A stretch of 64,000 nt of DNA from Hymenobacter nivis. Lineage in GTDB: Bacteria; Bacteroidota; Bacteroidia; Cytophagales; Hymenobacteraceae. The translations under genes were made by a program, and so were the position numbers. The stretch lies in NCBI RefSeq assembly GCF_006439025.1, contig NZ_RCYZ01000007.1, positions 182,825-246,824 of the forward strand, written 5' to 3'. Positions 33,222-41,933 of the stretch are shown here, piece after piece (position 1 is the first letter of the stretch; every line of letters begins with the position of its first letter). The notes below the pieces were generated by a model, which did no database searches, was not told where the DNA came from, and saw only the letters and a list, made by a program, of their open reading frames with translations.

Positions 33222-34619
33222 TTACAAACTATACTTAGCCAGCAAATAAACTAGGGCGGCCATGCTGCCGGCACCCAGCTCCAACTCGCGGCGGTTTACC
33301 TTATCGAAGGTGTCGATGGCGGTGTGGTGGAGGTCGAAATAGCGCTGCGAATCACAGTCGTAGCCGATGAGGGCCTTGGGATGCACGGCGGCTTCGAGGG
33401 GCTCGATGTCGGTGCCCGAGTGGCCGGGCACGATTTCGGCGGCGTGGTAGGGGCGCAGCAGGGGGCCCCAGGCGGCGATTTTACGCAGCGCCGCGGGGTT
33501 GCCCTGCACCGCAAAGCCGCGGGGCGTGAAGCCGCCGCCGTCGCTCTCAATGGCCGCCACGTGGGTTTCGTGGTTGGCTTGGGCCAAGCGGGCGTACTCG
33601 TTGCCGCCGCGGGTGCCGTTTTCCTCGTTCATGAAGAGCACGGCGCGCACGGTGCGCTCGGGCTTGAGGCCAGCGGCGCGCAGCAGGCGCAGGGCCTCCA
33701 TGCTCTGCGTCACGCCGGTGCCGTCGTCGTGGGCCCCTTGGGCGAGGTCCCACGAGTCGAGGTGGCCGCCGACGGTGATGATTTCCTGCGGGAATTTCGA
33801 GCCCCGGATTTCGCCCACCACGTTGTAGCTTTTCACGTCGGGCAGCGTGGCGCAGCCCATTTCCAGCTCAAATTTCAGGCTGGGGTCGGCCTTGAGCAGC
33901 AGGCTGAGGCGGTCGGCGGCCAGGGTGCTGAGGGCCGCGCCGGGCACTTTGGTGGGCGTGTCGCCGTAGTTGGTGGCGCCCGTGTGGGGGTTGTCGTCGC
34001 GGGCGCTGGTGAGGGAGCGCACCAGGGCCCCCACGGCCCCGCGGCGGCCGGCCTCGGCGGGGCCGCTGCGGCGCTGGTCGCCGGCGCCGCCGTAGGCCGA
34101 GCCGGGCTCAATGAGGGCATCGTCGAAGGGCCGGTTGAAGAACACGAACTTGCCCTTCACGGCGGCGTCGGGCAGCTTTTTCAGCTCGTCGAGGCTGTGC
34201 ACCTCCACCACGCCGGCGCGCAGCTTGCCGCCGGTGCCCACCGAGCCACCCAGGGCGCACACGGCCACGGCCACGCCCTTGCCCTTGTTGCCAATGATTT
34301 CGCCGCGCTCCTTGGGGCCCCGCACCCAGTGCGGCACCATCACCTCCTGCAAATACACCTTGTCGAAGCCCGCTTTTTCCATCGTGCGCTGGCCCCACTC
34401 CACGGCCAGCTGGGCCTGGGGCGAGCCCGAAAGCCGCCCGCCAATCGTGCCAGTGAGGTAGCGCAGGTTCTCGTAGCACTGCCCGCGCAGCAGGGCCTCG
34501 TCGAAGATGCGGCGGATGTTGAGCGAGTCGGTGGGGGCCCCGGCGGGCGCGGTTTGGGCCCGGGCAGCGGGGCCCCCGGCCAGCAGGCCGGCCAGGCAAA
34601 GAGCGGAAAAGTAACGCAT
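33222..34619 (-). CDS. M28-family zinc peptidase with PA domain
   Basis: Secreted aminopeptidase or carboxypeptidase, 465 aa from the ATG at 34617-34619 with signal peptide MRYFSALCLAGLLAGGPAARA. A protease-associated (PA) insert (about 120-240, VKGKFVFFNRPF) precedes the peptidase domain. Zn/catalytic residues: GGHLDSWDLAQGAHDDGTG (His, Asp), FMNEENGTRGG (Glu pair), IESDGGG (Asp), DLHHTAIDTFD (His). Promoter element TACTTTTG at 34652-34659. Confidence 0.92.
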   Translation of the reverse strand: MRYFSALCLAGLLAGGPAARAQTAPAGAPTDSLNIRRIFDEALLRGQCYENLRYLTGTIGGRLSGSPQAQLAVEWGQRTMEKAGFDKVYLQEVMVPHWVRGPKERGEIIGNKGKGVAVAVCALGGSVGTGGKLRAGVVEVHSLDELKKLPDAAVKGKFVFFNRPFDDALIEPGSAYGGAGDQRRSGPAEAGRRGAVGALVRSLTSARDDNPHTGATNYGDTPTKVPGAALSTLAADRLSLLLKADPSLKFELEMGCATLPDVKSYNVVGEIRGSKFPQEIITVGGHLDSWDLAQGAHDDGTGVTQSMEALRLLRAAGLKPERTVRAVLFMNEENGTRGGNEYARLAQANHETHVAAIESDGGGFTPRGFAVQGNPAALRKIAAWGPLLRPYHAAEIVPGHSGTDIEPLEAAVHPKALIGYDCDSQRYFDLHHTAIDTFDKVNRRELELGAGSMAALVYLLAKYSL

Positions 34620-34651
34620 CGGTTGAACAGTAAAAAGACCAGGCAATCGGC

Positions 34652-34659
34652 CAAAAGTA
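34652..34659 (-). promoter_or_regulatory. -7 element TACTTTTG of M28 gene
   Basis: Exact TAnnTTTG, 32 nt upstream of the ATG. Confidence 0.45.
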
Positions 34660-34681
34660 TGGCCTAACGTTGTTTCTACGC

Positions 34682-35212
34682 TCAGCGGGCCCCGTAATGC
34701 CGCACGCGCACCGTGGCGGGGCCCTGGGCCGGCACCCGCACCTCAAACAAGTAGCTGTACTCGTCGTCGGGGATTTCGGGCACCGGCGCGGGGGCCCCCA
34801 GCGCGGCCAGCAGCGGCAGCAGCGTGTTGGAGTGGCCCACTACCACCACGGCCCGGCCGGCGTAGGCGCGGCGCAACGTATCGGCCAGGGCCTGGGGCTG
34901 CTGGGCGTTGTAGGGGCGCGGGGCCAGGCCGGTTGCGGTGGCCAGCGGGGCCAGGGTAGCGCGGGTGCGCTGAGTATTAGTGGTAAAGAGCACCGCCGGG
35001 TGCGCCCGGCGCAAGGCCCCCACCAGGGCCTGGGCGCGAGCCTGGCCAGCGGCCGTCAGGGGCGGGTCGGAGAGGCCGGGGGCCAGCTCTTTTTCGGCGT
35101 GGCGCACCAGGTACACGGTGAGAGCGGGCGACGCGGCGGGCGCGGCGGCACCGCCCCAGGCGGTGGCCAGCACCAACAGGGCCAGCGCGAAGCAGAGATT
35201 CCAGGGTTTCAT
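34682..35212 (-). CDS. SixA/phosphoglycerate mutase-like histidine phosphatase, exported
   Basis: 176 aa from the ATG at 35210-35212 (MKPWNLCFALALLVLATAWGGAAA), a signal peptide. Histidine-phosphatase core: LTVYLVRHAEKE carries the phospho-accepting RH, LSDPPLTAAGQARAQAL, FTTNTQRTRATLAPL, VVVVGHSNTLLPLL carries the second His. Small single-domain size fits the SixA/Ais-like group. Exported members may act on extracytoplasmic phosphates; substrate unknown. The region between it and the response-regulator gene holds a 118-bp inverted-repeat element. Confidence 0.88.
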   Translation of the reverse strand: MKPWNLCFALALLVLATAWGGAAAPAASPALTVYLVRHAEKELAPGLSDPPLTAAGQARAQALVGALRRAHPAVLFTTNTQRTRATLAPLATATGLAPRPYNAQQPQALADTLRRAYAGRAVVVVGHSNTLLPLLAALGAPAPVPEIPDDEYSYLFEVRVPAQGPATVRVRHYGAR

Positions 35213-35543
35213 AAGCGGCGGGTTGGGAGGGTGAGCGGGGGCCCAAAGAACGGCGCTGGGGCCCCCGGCGGCGCACAAAAGCAACTGAATACGGGGTGGC
35301 CCGGCGACTTTTTCAGTCGTCGGGCCGCGCTGACTATTGCCCGGGGCCCTGTTCAACCTGGGGGCCGTATTCGACTATTAAAGTGGCTCGATGACTGAAA
35401 AAGTCGCCGGGCCAACCGATTAACTACGGCTATTAAAAAAAACTTCATCAAATCAACAGCAAATCTTCATCTTTATCTAATCATCACGTACCGAATGTTG
35501 TGCTGCCGTTGCGGCTTTCCCCCTTTCCCCCCTCCCCCCTGCC
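35213..35543. other. 331-bp divergent intergenic region
   Basis: Contains a 118-bp element with 22-bp perfect terminal inverted repeats (35297-35414) and then an AT-rich stretch before the response-regulator gene (35,420-35,500). No exact TAnnTTTG in either direction; TGCTTTTG is seen on the minus strand near 35,267. Confidence 0.5.
35297..35414. repeat. 118-bp element with 22-bp terminal inverted repeats
   Basis: Arms 35297-35318 (TGGCCCGGCGACTTTTTCAG..) and 35393-35414 are perfectly complementary. The 74-nt interior has no ORF and includes a second short copy of CGGGCC. The shape (short, non-coding, terminal inverted repeats) is like a MITE or a bidirectional terminator remnant. No obvious target-site duplication. 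Confidence 0.6.
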
Positions 35544-36230
35544 ATGCACGTTCTGCTTGTCGAAGACGAAAAAAGCCTCCACCAGGAAATGCGGCAGTTC
35601 CTGCGGCAGGCCCAGTACCTGGTCGATTCGGCCTTCACTTATTCCGAAGCCTCGGAGAAATTGTTTGTCAACAGCTACGATTTCGTGCTCCTCGACCTGG
35701 GCCTGCCCGACGGCGACGGCCTCGACTTGCTGCGCGAAGCCCGCCCCCGCGAGGGCCAAGAGGCCTCGTTCATCGTGCTCACCGCCCGCGGGGCCCTCGA
35801 CGACCGCATCCGCGGCCTCGACCTCGGGGCCGACGATTACCTGCCCAAGCCCTTCTCCCTCTTGGAATTGACGAGCCGGATGCAGGCCATCACGCGGCGC
35901 AAGTTTGGGCTGAAGCGCACGGAAATCACCTTCGGCGACGGCTTCAGCCTCGATGCCACGGCGCGCATTGTGCGCCAGGGCGGCCAGGAGGTGCCCCTCA
36001 CCAAAAAGGAATTCGACCTGCTGCACTACTTGCTGCTGCACCGCGGCCGGGTGCTCACGCGCCTGCAGCTTGGCGAGCACCTGTGGGGCAACGTGCTGGA
36101 GGACGATTCTGACTCGAACTACATCGACGTGCACATTAAAAACGTGCGCAAGAAACTGGCCCAGTTTGCCCCCGCCGACTTCCTCGAAACCGTGCGCGGC
36201 ATCGGCTACCGGGCCTCGGAGGCGGCGTAG
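35544..36230 (+). CDS. OmpR/PhoB-family response regulator
   Basis: 228 aa from the ATG at 35544. Receiver domain 1-115 with acidic pair Glu7/Asp8 (LLVEDEKS), phospho-acceptor Asp51 (FVLLDLGLPDGDG), Thr in VLTARG and Lys in LPKPFS. Winged-helix DNA-binding domain 130-225 (LTKKEFDLLHYLLLHRGRVL, YIDVHIKNVRKKL, VRGIGYRA). Pairs with the histidine kinase 166 bp downstream; a 113-bp inverted-repeat element separates them. Confidence 0.96.
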   Translation: MHVLLVEDEKSLHQEMRQFLRQAQYLVDSAFTYSEASEKLFVNSYDFVLLDLGLPDGDGLDLLREARPREGQEASFIVLTARGALDDRIRGLDLGADDYLPKPFSLLELTSRMQAITRRKFGLKRTEITFGDGFSLDATARIVRQGGQEVPLTKKEFDLLHYLLLHRGRVLTRLQLGEHLWGNVLEDDSDSNYIDVHIKNVRKKLAQFAPADFLETVRGIGYRASEAA

Positions 36231-36250
36231 GCCGCCCACTATCATTAGCG

Positions 36251-36363
36251 GAACGTCATGCTGAGCGCAGCCGAAGCACCTCTCCCGCAGCAGTAGTCCA
36301 ATTGTTTAACGATTGAATTACTGCTGCGGGAGAGGTGCTTCGGCTGCGCTCAGCATGACGTTC
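36251..36363. repeat. 113-bp element with 45-bp perfect inverted repeat
   Basis: Arms 36251-36295 and 36319-36363 are perfectly complementary (starting GAACGTCATGCTGAGCGCAG), and the 23-nt middle also pairs in part. It lies inside a two-component operon. A degenerate relative is at 23081-23183. The length exceeds any terminator, and there is no T-run. Confidence 0.85.
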
Positions 36364-36395
36364 TTTTGCATTTCTACCAAGTTGTATTCAACCCA

Positions 36396-37757
36396 ATGAG
36401 ACTTGAAACCAAGCTGGCCCTGTTCAATGCGCTCTCGAAGCTGCTGCTGGTGTTGGTGGGGGTGCTCATCGTCACGCCCATCGTGCAGCGGGTGGCGGTG
36501 GCCCACACCGACCAGCGCCTGCACGAAAAGAAGCTGGAGGTGCTGGCCCTCGTGCAGCGCGACGGCCTGGACGCCTTTGTGCGCGCCGAGCGCAGCGAAA
36601 TTTACGCCGACTACAACCTGCTCAAGCAGGAATACATCAGCATCACGCCCCTTGACCAGGGCCCCGGGGCCCCTACTGAGCGCGTGTTTGAGGAGCGGCG
36701 ACAGGTGGACAACGAGGTGGAAGACTTCCGTATTTTGAGCAGCGTGGTGCCGGCCCAGCGGGCGGGTGGGCGGGCGTTCCGGCTCGAAATCGGCTCGTCG
36801 CTGGGCACCCTGGAGCTGCTCACGCACACGTTGCGGCAGCTGGCGCTGTGGGTGCTGGTGGCCGTGGCCCTGCTCACGGTGCTCTCCGACGTAGCCTTTG
36901 CCCACTACCTGCTGGGGCCCCTGCGCGAGCTCACGGTGCGCAAGCTGCGCGGCATCCGGCAGCCGTCGGAGTTCTCGTTTGCCCCCATCGCCACGGGCAC
37001 CACCGATTTCCGCCGCCTCGACGACGGCCTGAACGCGCTAATGCGCCAGATCCAGTCGGCCTTCGAGAAGGAGCGCGAGTTTATGAGCAACGTGAGCCAC
37101 GAGCTGCTCACGCCGGTGAGCATCTTGCAGTCGCGCTTCGAAAACATGCTGCAAGACAGCACCTTGCCCGAGCAGCACGCCCGCCAGGTGGTGGAGTCGC
37201 AGCACACGCTTTACCGCCTGCGCAACACGGTGCGCACGCTGCTGCTCATCGCCAACATCGAAAACGAGCAATACCTGCGCGACGAGGTGGTGAGCCTGAG
37301 CCAGACCGTGGCCGACGTGGCCGAGGAGCTCGACGACCGCCGCCAGCAGCGCGACCTGGCCCTGGCCGTAGACCTGGCCCCCGACCACGTGCTGCCCCGC
37401 GCCAACGCCACGCTGCTGCACACGCTGCTGCGCAACCTGCTGGCCAACGCCATCAAGTACAACCACATGGGCGGCACCATCCGCATTGCGGGGCGGCCCA
37501 CGCCGGCCGGCGGCTACGCCCTGCGGGTGGAGGACACGGGCCCCGGCATTGCCGCCGAGCACCTGCCCCAGCTCTTTGATCGGTTCCGGCGGTTTTCGGC
37601 GCCCGGCCCGGGGGCCCCCGAGGGCTACGGCCTGGGCCTGCCCATCGCCCAAACCATTGCCGCTTTCCACGGGGCTACGCTGCGGGCCGAGTCGGTGCTG
37701 GGCCAGGGCACGGCCTTTGTGGTAGAGTTTGGGCCGGCCGCAGCGGTAGCGGAATAG
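36396..37757 (+). CDS. Sensor histidine kinase
   Basis: Membrane sensor, 453 aa from the ATG at 36396 (MRLETKLALFNALSK). TM1 at about 14-32, periplasmic sensor of about 110 residues, TM2 at about 149-170 (LALWVLVAVALLTVLSDVAFA), HisKA with His235 in FMSNVSHELLTPVSIL, HATPase with NLLANAIKYNHMGG (N box), VEDTGPGIAAEH (G1), GYGLGLPIAQ (G2). The H-box has Leu where Arg is usual (ELLTP), a mild variant. Partner of the upstream response regulator. Signal not deducible. Confidence 0.95.
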   Translation: MRLETKLALFNALSKLLLVLVGVLIVTPIVQRVAVAHTDQRLHEKKLEVLALVQRDGLDAFVRAERSEIYADYNLLKQEYISITPLDQGPGAPTERVFEERRQVDNEVEDFRILSSVVPAQRAGGRAFRLEIGSSLGTLELLTHTLRQLALWVLVAVALLTVLSDVAFAHYLLGPLRELTVRKLRGIRQPSEFSFAPIATGTTDFRRLDDGLNALMRQIQSAFEKEREFMSNVSHELLTPVSILQSRFENMLQDSTLPEQHARQVVESQHTLYRLRNTVRTLLLIANIENEQYLRDEVVSLSQTVADVAEELDDRRQQRDLALAVDLAPDHVLPRANATLLHTLLRNLLANAIKYNHMGGTIRIAGRPTPAGGYALRVEDTGPGIAAEHLPQLFDRFRRFSAPGPGAPEGYGLGLPIAQTIAAFHGATLRAESVLGQGTAFVVEFGPAAAVAE

Positions 37758-37831
37758 GGCACATATTCACGGCGGCTTCACCCACCCGGCGCTAGCTTCA
37801 TGCTGTGGTCGCTGCCCTCCCCTTTCGGGTT

Positions 37832-38008
37832 ATGAAATACATGATTTTCCTGGCCTTGGCGCTGGTGCTGGGCCTACTGGCCTCGGGGCGCCACCGCCGG
37901 CGCGCGCAACATCCCAGCCCGGCCGCGCCAGTGGTGGTGCGCAAGCCCGCTTGGGCCACCGGCCGGCCCAAAACCGTGCGCCCGGTGCCGCCGGGGCCCC
38001 GGCCGTAG
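37832..38008 (+). CDS. Small membrane/secreted peptide, unknown
   Basis: 58 aa from the ATG at 37832 (MKYMIFLALALVLGLLASGRHRRR). One hydrophobic N-terminal segment followed by a basic, Pro-rich tail with many Arg. Not recognised. It lies between the kinase and surE, converging on surE with a 2-bp gap. A TAGCTTCA resembles the -7 element about 36 nt upstream. Could be real or a chance ORF in GC-rich DNA. Confidence 0.45.
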   Translation: MKYMIFLALALVLGLLASGRHRRRAQHPSPAAPVVVRKPAWATGRPKTVRPVPPGPRP

Positions 38009-38010
38009 CC

Positions 38011-38913
38011 CTAGCCCGCGGCCGAACTGCCCAGCTCGGGCGCGGCAATGCCGTAGTCTTCGGCCGGGATGGGCTGGGGCGGGGTGGCGGCCGCGCCGGC
38101 GGCGGGCAGCGGCAACTGCCATTGGTGGCTGAGGAATTCCAGGCCGCGGTAGGCCGTCAAGTCGAATTGGCAGGGCACGATGGACACGTACTGATGGGCC
38201 AGGGCCCACTCGTCGGTGTCGGTGCCGGAATCAAGGTTTACAAACGAGCCGATGAGCCAGTAATACGGGCGCCGGTAGGGGTCGTGGCGCTCGTCAAACT
38301 CCTCCTGCCACTTGGCGCGGGCCTGGCGGCAGAGGCGCAGGCCGGCAATGGGGCCAGCCGAGTTTTTGGGCAAATTCACGTTCAGGGCCGTGCCGGGGGG
38401 CACGCCGTGGGCCAGGGCGTGCTGGCAAATCTGGGTAATCCAGGGCCCCAGGTGCGAGAAATCGGCGTCGTCGCCGTATTCGCACAGCGAGAAGCCGATG
38501 GCGGGCAGCCCCTCGATGGCCGCCTCGATGGCCGCCGACATGGTGCCCGAGTACAGCACGTTCACCGACGAGTTGGAGCCGTGGTTGATGCCCGACACCA
38601 CCAAGTCGGGGGTGCGGTCCTTGAGGACGTGGTGCTTGGCGATTTTCACGCAGTCGGCCGGCGTACCCGAGCACTGGTAAGCGGCCACATCGGGCCCGAA
38701 TACGCGGTTTTCGACCAAGCGCAGCGGCTGGCCGATGGTGATGGCGTGGCCCATGCCCGACTGCGGCGAGTCGGGCGCTACCACCACCACTTCGGCCCCC
38801 AGGGCCTGCACGATGCGCACCAGGTGCCCGATGCCGGGGGCGGTGATGCCGTCGTCGTTGGACACGAGGACGAGCGGGCGGGGCGGGGCGGAAGCGAGGG
38901 GCGAATCGGACAT
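38011..38913 (-). CDS. surE: 5'/3'-nucleotidase SurE
   Basis: Survival protein; metal-dependent phosphatase hydrolysing nucleoside 5'- and 3'-monophosphates. 300 aa from the ATG at 38911-38913. Metal site LVSNDDGITAPG near residue 17-27, APDSPQSGMGHAITI, SGTPADCVKIA, VVSGINHGSNSS (Asn) and VLYSGTMSAAIEAAIEG are diagnostic. The C-terminal tail (from about 265) is Ala/Pro-rich and about 30-40 residues longer than the E. coli enzyme. Confidence 0.96.
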   Translation of the reverse strand: MSDSPLASAPPRPLVLVSNDDGITAPGIGHLVRIVQALGAEVVVVAPDSPQSGMGHAITIGQPLRLVENRVFGPDVAAYQCSGTPADCVKIAKHHVLKDRTPDLVVSGINHGSNSSVNVLYSGTMSAAIEAAIEGLPAIGFSLCEYGDDADFSHLGPWITQICQHALAHGVPPGTALNVNLPKNSAGPIAGLRLCRQARAKWQEEFDERHDPYRRPYYWLIGSFVNLDSGTDTDEWALAHQYVSIVPCQFDLTAYRGLEFLSHQWQLPLPAAGAAATPPQPIPAEDYGIAAPELGSSAAG

Positions 38914-38989
38914 GAGCGAAGGAGCGGTACTGGGCACCGATACGCGGGGGCCCCGGGCGCGGTTCGGCTTTTTGGCGGAATTTGCAGCC

Positions 38990-40756
38990 ATGTTCGCCCT
39001 CCTGCTCGCCGCCCTGCTGCCCGCCCTCGCCCCTGCCCCGCCGCCCGCGCCCGCCTGGCGCACCCCCTTTGAGCGCGACCCGGCCCGCAACACCACCGCT
39101 ACCCACGCCGAGTGCGTGGCCTATTACCAAAAGCTGGCCGCCGCCTACCCGGCCCTCGTGCGCCTGCGCGAAGCCGGGCCCACCGACTGCGGCCTGCCGC
39201 TGCACGAGGTGGTGCTCTCGGCCGACGGCGACACCGACCCGGCCAGCCTGCGGGCCAAGCACCGGCCGGTGCTCTTCATCCAAAACGGCATTCACCCGGG
39301 CGAGCCCGAGGGCATTGACGCGAGCATGATGCTGGCCCGCAACCTGGTGCAGCAGCCCAAGCTGGGCAAGTTGCTGGCGGGCGTCACGGTCGTCATCGTG
39401 CCCATTTACAACGTGGGCGGGGCCCTAAACCGCAACAGCACCACCCGCGCCAACCAGAACGGCCCGGCCAGCTACGGCTTCCGCGGCAACGCCCGCAACT
39501 TCGACCTGAACCGCGACTACGTGAAGCAGGACTCGCGCAACGCCCGCTCGTTTGCGGCCCTGTTTCAGAAGTGGCAGCCCGAGGTATTTGTGGAAACCCA
39601 CACTTCTAACGGCGCTGACTACCAATACACGATGACGCTCATCCCGACCCAGGCCAGCAAGCTGGCGCCGGCGCTGGGGGCCTATTTGCAACGCGAAATG
39701 CTGCCCGCTTTGTACCAGGGCATGGCCCAGAAAAAGTGGCCCCTGACGCCGTACGTGGACTTTAACGGCGAGACGCCGGAGAGCGGGATGCAGGCATTCA
39801 TGGAGAGCCCGCGCTACTCCACCGGCTACGCGGCCCTGTTCCACACCATCGGCTTCATGCCCGAAACCCACATGCTGAAGGCCTACGGGCCCCGCGTGCA
39901 GGCCACCTACGACCTGCTGCTGACCATGCTTGCCACCGTGCAGCGCCAGGCCCCCGCCCTGCTGGCCGCCCGCGCCGGGGCCCTGGCCGCGCAGGCCCGG
40001 CAAACCGCCTTCCCCCTGGCCTGGGCCCTGGACGATAAGCCGAGCGACACCGTGCAGTTCCGCGGCTACGCGGCCGGCCACCGGCCCAGCGAGGTGAGTG
40101 GCCAGCCGCGCCTGTACTACGACCGCGCCCGGCCCTACACCCGCCCCGTGCCCTACACCAACACGGCCCACCCCACGGCCACCGCCGGGGCCCCCACGGC
40201 CTACCTCATCCCGCAGGCCTGGGCCGACGTGGTGGACAACCTGCGCCGCAACGGCGTGCGGCTCACGCGCTTGGCCCAGGACGTGGCCGTGCCGGCCGAG
40301 ACGTACTACGTGGAGGATTTCCAGACCGTGGCCCGCCCCTACGAGGGCCACTACCTGCACAGCAAGGTGCGGCTGCGCACCACCCAGGGCCCCGTGGCCT
40401 GCCGCGCCGGCGACTACGTGGCCCGCGTGGCCCAGCCCGCCGCCCGCTACCTCGTCGAAACCCTGGAGCCCCAGGCCACCGACTCGTTCTTCGCCTGGGG
40501 CTTCTTCGACAGCATTTTGCAGCAGAAAGAGCACTACTCCGACTACGTGTTCGAGGACCTGGCCGCCGACCTGCTGCGCCGCGACCCGGCCCTACGCCAG
40601 CAGCTCGAAGCCGCCAAAACAGCGGATGCCAAGCTGGCCGCCAGCGGCCCCGCCCAGCTCGAATGGGTGTACCAGCACTCGCCCTACCACGAGCCCACCT
40701 TCAACCGCTACCCGGTGGCCCGCTGGCTGGGCGAAGGAAATTTGCCCACGGAGTAG
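38990..40756 (+). CDS. M14-family zinc carboxypeptidase, secreted
   Basis: 588 aa from the ATG at 38990 (MFALLLAALLPALAPAP), signal peptide. Catalytic domain about 40-320: His102 and Glu105 in NGIHPGEPEG bind zinc, RNFDLNRDYVK binds the substrate carboxylate, and the third Zn His lies in VETHTSNGAD. A beta-rich C-terminal half follows (about 430-588) with no recognised family. Length is typical for the Bacteroidota M14 group of about 580-600 aa. No T9SS domain. Divergent from surE. Confidence 0.9.
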   Translation: MFALLLAALLPALAPAPPPAPAWRTPFERDPARNTTATHAECVAYYQKLAAAYPALVRLREAGPTDCGLPLHEVVLSADGDTDPASLRAKHRPVLFIQNGIHPGEPEGIDASMMLARNLVQQPKLGKLLAGVTVVIVPIYNVGGALNRNSTTRANQNGPASYGFRGNARNFDLNRDYVKQDSRNARSFAALFQKWQPEVFVETHTSNGADYQYTMTLIPTQASKLAPALGAYLQREMLPALYQGMAQKKWPLTPYVDFNGETPESGMQAFMESPRYSTGYAALFHTIGFMPETHMLKAYGPRVQATYDLLLTMLATVQRQAPALLAARAGALAAQARQTAFPLAWALDDKPSDTVQFRGYAAGHRPSEVSGQPRLYYDRARPYTRPVPYTNTAHPTATAGAPTAYLIPQAWADVVDNLRRNGVRLTRLAQDVAVPAETYYVEDFQTVARPYEGHYLHSKVRLRTTQGPVACRAGDYVARVAQPAARYLVETLEPQATDSFFAWGFFDSILQQKEHYSDYVFEDLAADLLRRDPALRQQLEAAKTADAKLAASGPAQLEWVYQHSPYHEPTFNRYPVARWLGEGNLPTE

Positions 40757-40834
40757 CGGGGCGTGTAACAGCGCAGCGTGAACTTTAAGCAGCTGCGCGA
40801 AAGCAAACAGGCCTCGCTTTTAACCTAGACTATT

Positions 40835-40866
40835 GTCATTAACCACATTAGCTATTAGCTAATGAC
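40835..40866. terminator. Hairpin between convergent M14 and DUF5996 genes
   Basis: GTCATTA (40835-40841) pairs with TAATGAC (40860-40866), with an inner TTAGCTATTAGCTAA motif. No T-run. Its words (GCTAAT, TAATGAC) recall the inverted repeat at 9820-9874. Confidence 0.4.
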
Positions 40867-40877
40867 TTAACAAATAG

Positions 40878-41789
40878 CTACTTCAAATCCAGCCCTTCCC
40901 GGTCCCAGTGGGCCAGGGCGGCGGCGGCTTCGTAGGTGCTTTGGCAGAAATCGAGCACGGCGGCGCGGGGGTCGGGGGCGGTGCGGGCGGCTTCGTAAGG
41001 CAGCAGAAATTCGCCCATTTCGGCGCTAAATGCCGCGGTGGCGGGCCGCACGGGGGCCCCGGCGAAGCCATCCGGGGCCGGGTAGGCGTAGCTGTAAAAG
41101 GCCGCTTCGGCGCCATTGCCGCCGGGCCACCAGCCGGCGCTGCTCAGCTCGGCGTTGTAGGAAGCGCGCGTCACCCAATCGGCCAGGTGGGGCACGCCGC
41201 CGGGGTGCACGGGCGCGGGCCGCCCCGAAAAGCGCGTGACGGCCAGATCGAAGCTGCCCCAGAAGAAATGCACCGGGCTGCACTTGCCCGCAAAGCGGCC
41301 GCGGAACTCCTGGAGCACCCCCTCGGCCAGCAGCAGCACGTCCCAGAAGCGCTCGACGGCGGCGGCATCGTAGCTGGCGTGGTGGTGGTCGTCGGGGAAG
41401 GGCGTGGCGTCGTCCACCTCCACCGGCACGGGCCATATTTTCACCTCAATGCCCACCTCGCGCAGCAGCGCCCGGTAGCGCTGGTAGAAAGCGGCCACCG
41501 ACTGGGGCCCCAGCGCGAAGCCGTGCTCGGCCCCGGCGCTGGTGAAAAGCCGCAGCCGGTGGGCCCGAAAATCGAACAGCACCTCAAACGAGCCGCCGGC
41601 GTAGGGCACGGGCCCCGTGCTGAGGCCCCGGGGCGTGGCGTAGAACGTGGCCTGCCACCACTGGTTGAGCATGGGGCTGAGGGCCAGGCGGGTTTTGCCC
41701 ACAATTTGCGTCCAGCGGTGCAGCGTGTCGCGGGTGGGGGCCCAGGCGGCGGCGGGCAGGGCGGGCCAGGAAGCAGCAGTAGCGGGCAT
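40878..41789 (-). CDS. DUF5996-family protein
   Basis: 303 aa from the ATG at 41787-41789. Cytoplasmic, no signal peptide. Conserved family stretches: TRDTLHRWTQIVGKTRLALSP, NQWWQATFYATPRGL, FEVLFDFRAHRLRL, HHHASYDAAAVERFWDVLL, FAGKCSPVHFFWGSFDLAV, SSAGWWPGGNG, FYSYAYPAPDGF. Function unknown in all members; the many invariant Trp, His and Phe suggest a binding pocket. Convergent with the M14 gene. Confidence 0.93.
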   Translation of the reverse strand: MPATAASWPALPAAAWAPTRDTLHRWTQIVGKTRLALSPMLNQWWQATFYATPRGLSTGPVPYAGGSFEVLFDFRAHRLRLFTSAGAEHGFALGPQSVAAFYQRYRALLREVGIEVKIWPVPVEVDDATPFPDDHHHASYDAAAVERFWDVLLLAEGVLQEFRGRFAGKCSPVHFFWGSFDLAVTRFSGRPAPVHPGGVPHLADWVTRASYNAELSSAGWWPGGNGAEAAFYSYAYPAPDGFAGAPVRPATAAFSAEMGEFLLPYEAARTAPDPRAAVLDFCQSTYEAAAALAHWDREGLDLK

Positions 41790-41933
41790 AGCGGCAGGTG
41801 GTTGGTGCGGGCGGCAAGGTAAGCGCCACCGGCCACGTAGGGCCCTGGCGGCAAAACGGCCCGCACATTTTGCCCCGGGGCGCGACCTTTGGGGCCCCGG
41901 ACACTACGGCCCGGGGCCCCACAACTGCCCCGC

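Noticed and set aside
36251..36363. 45-bp inverted repeat as a simple Rho-independent terminator of the response regulator
   Set aside because: No T-run, arms three times longer than needed, and a relative exists at 23,081; kept as a repeat element instead.
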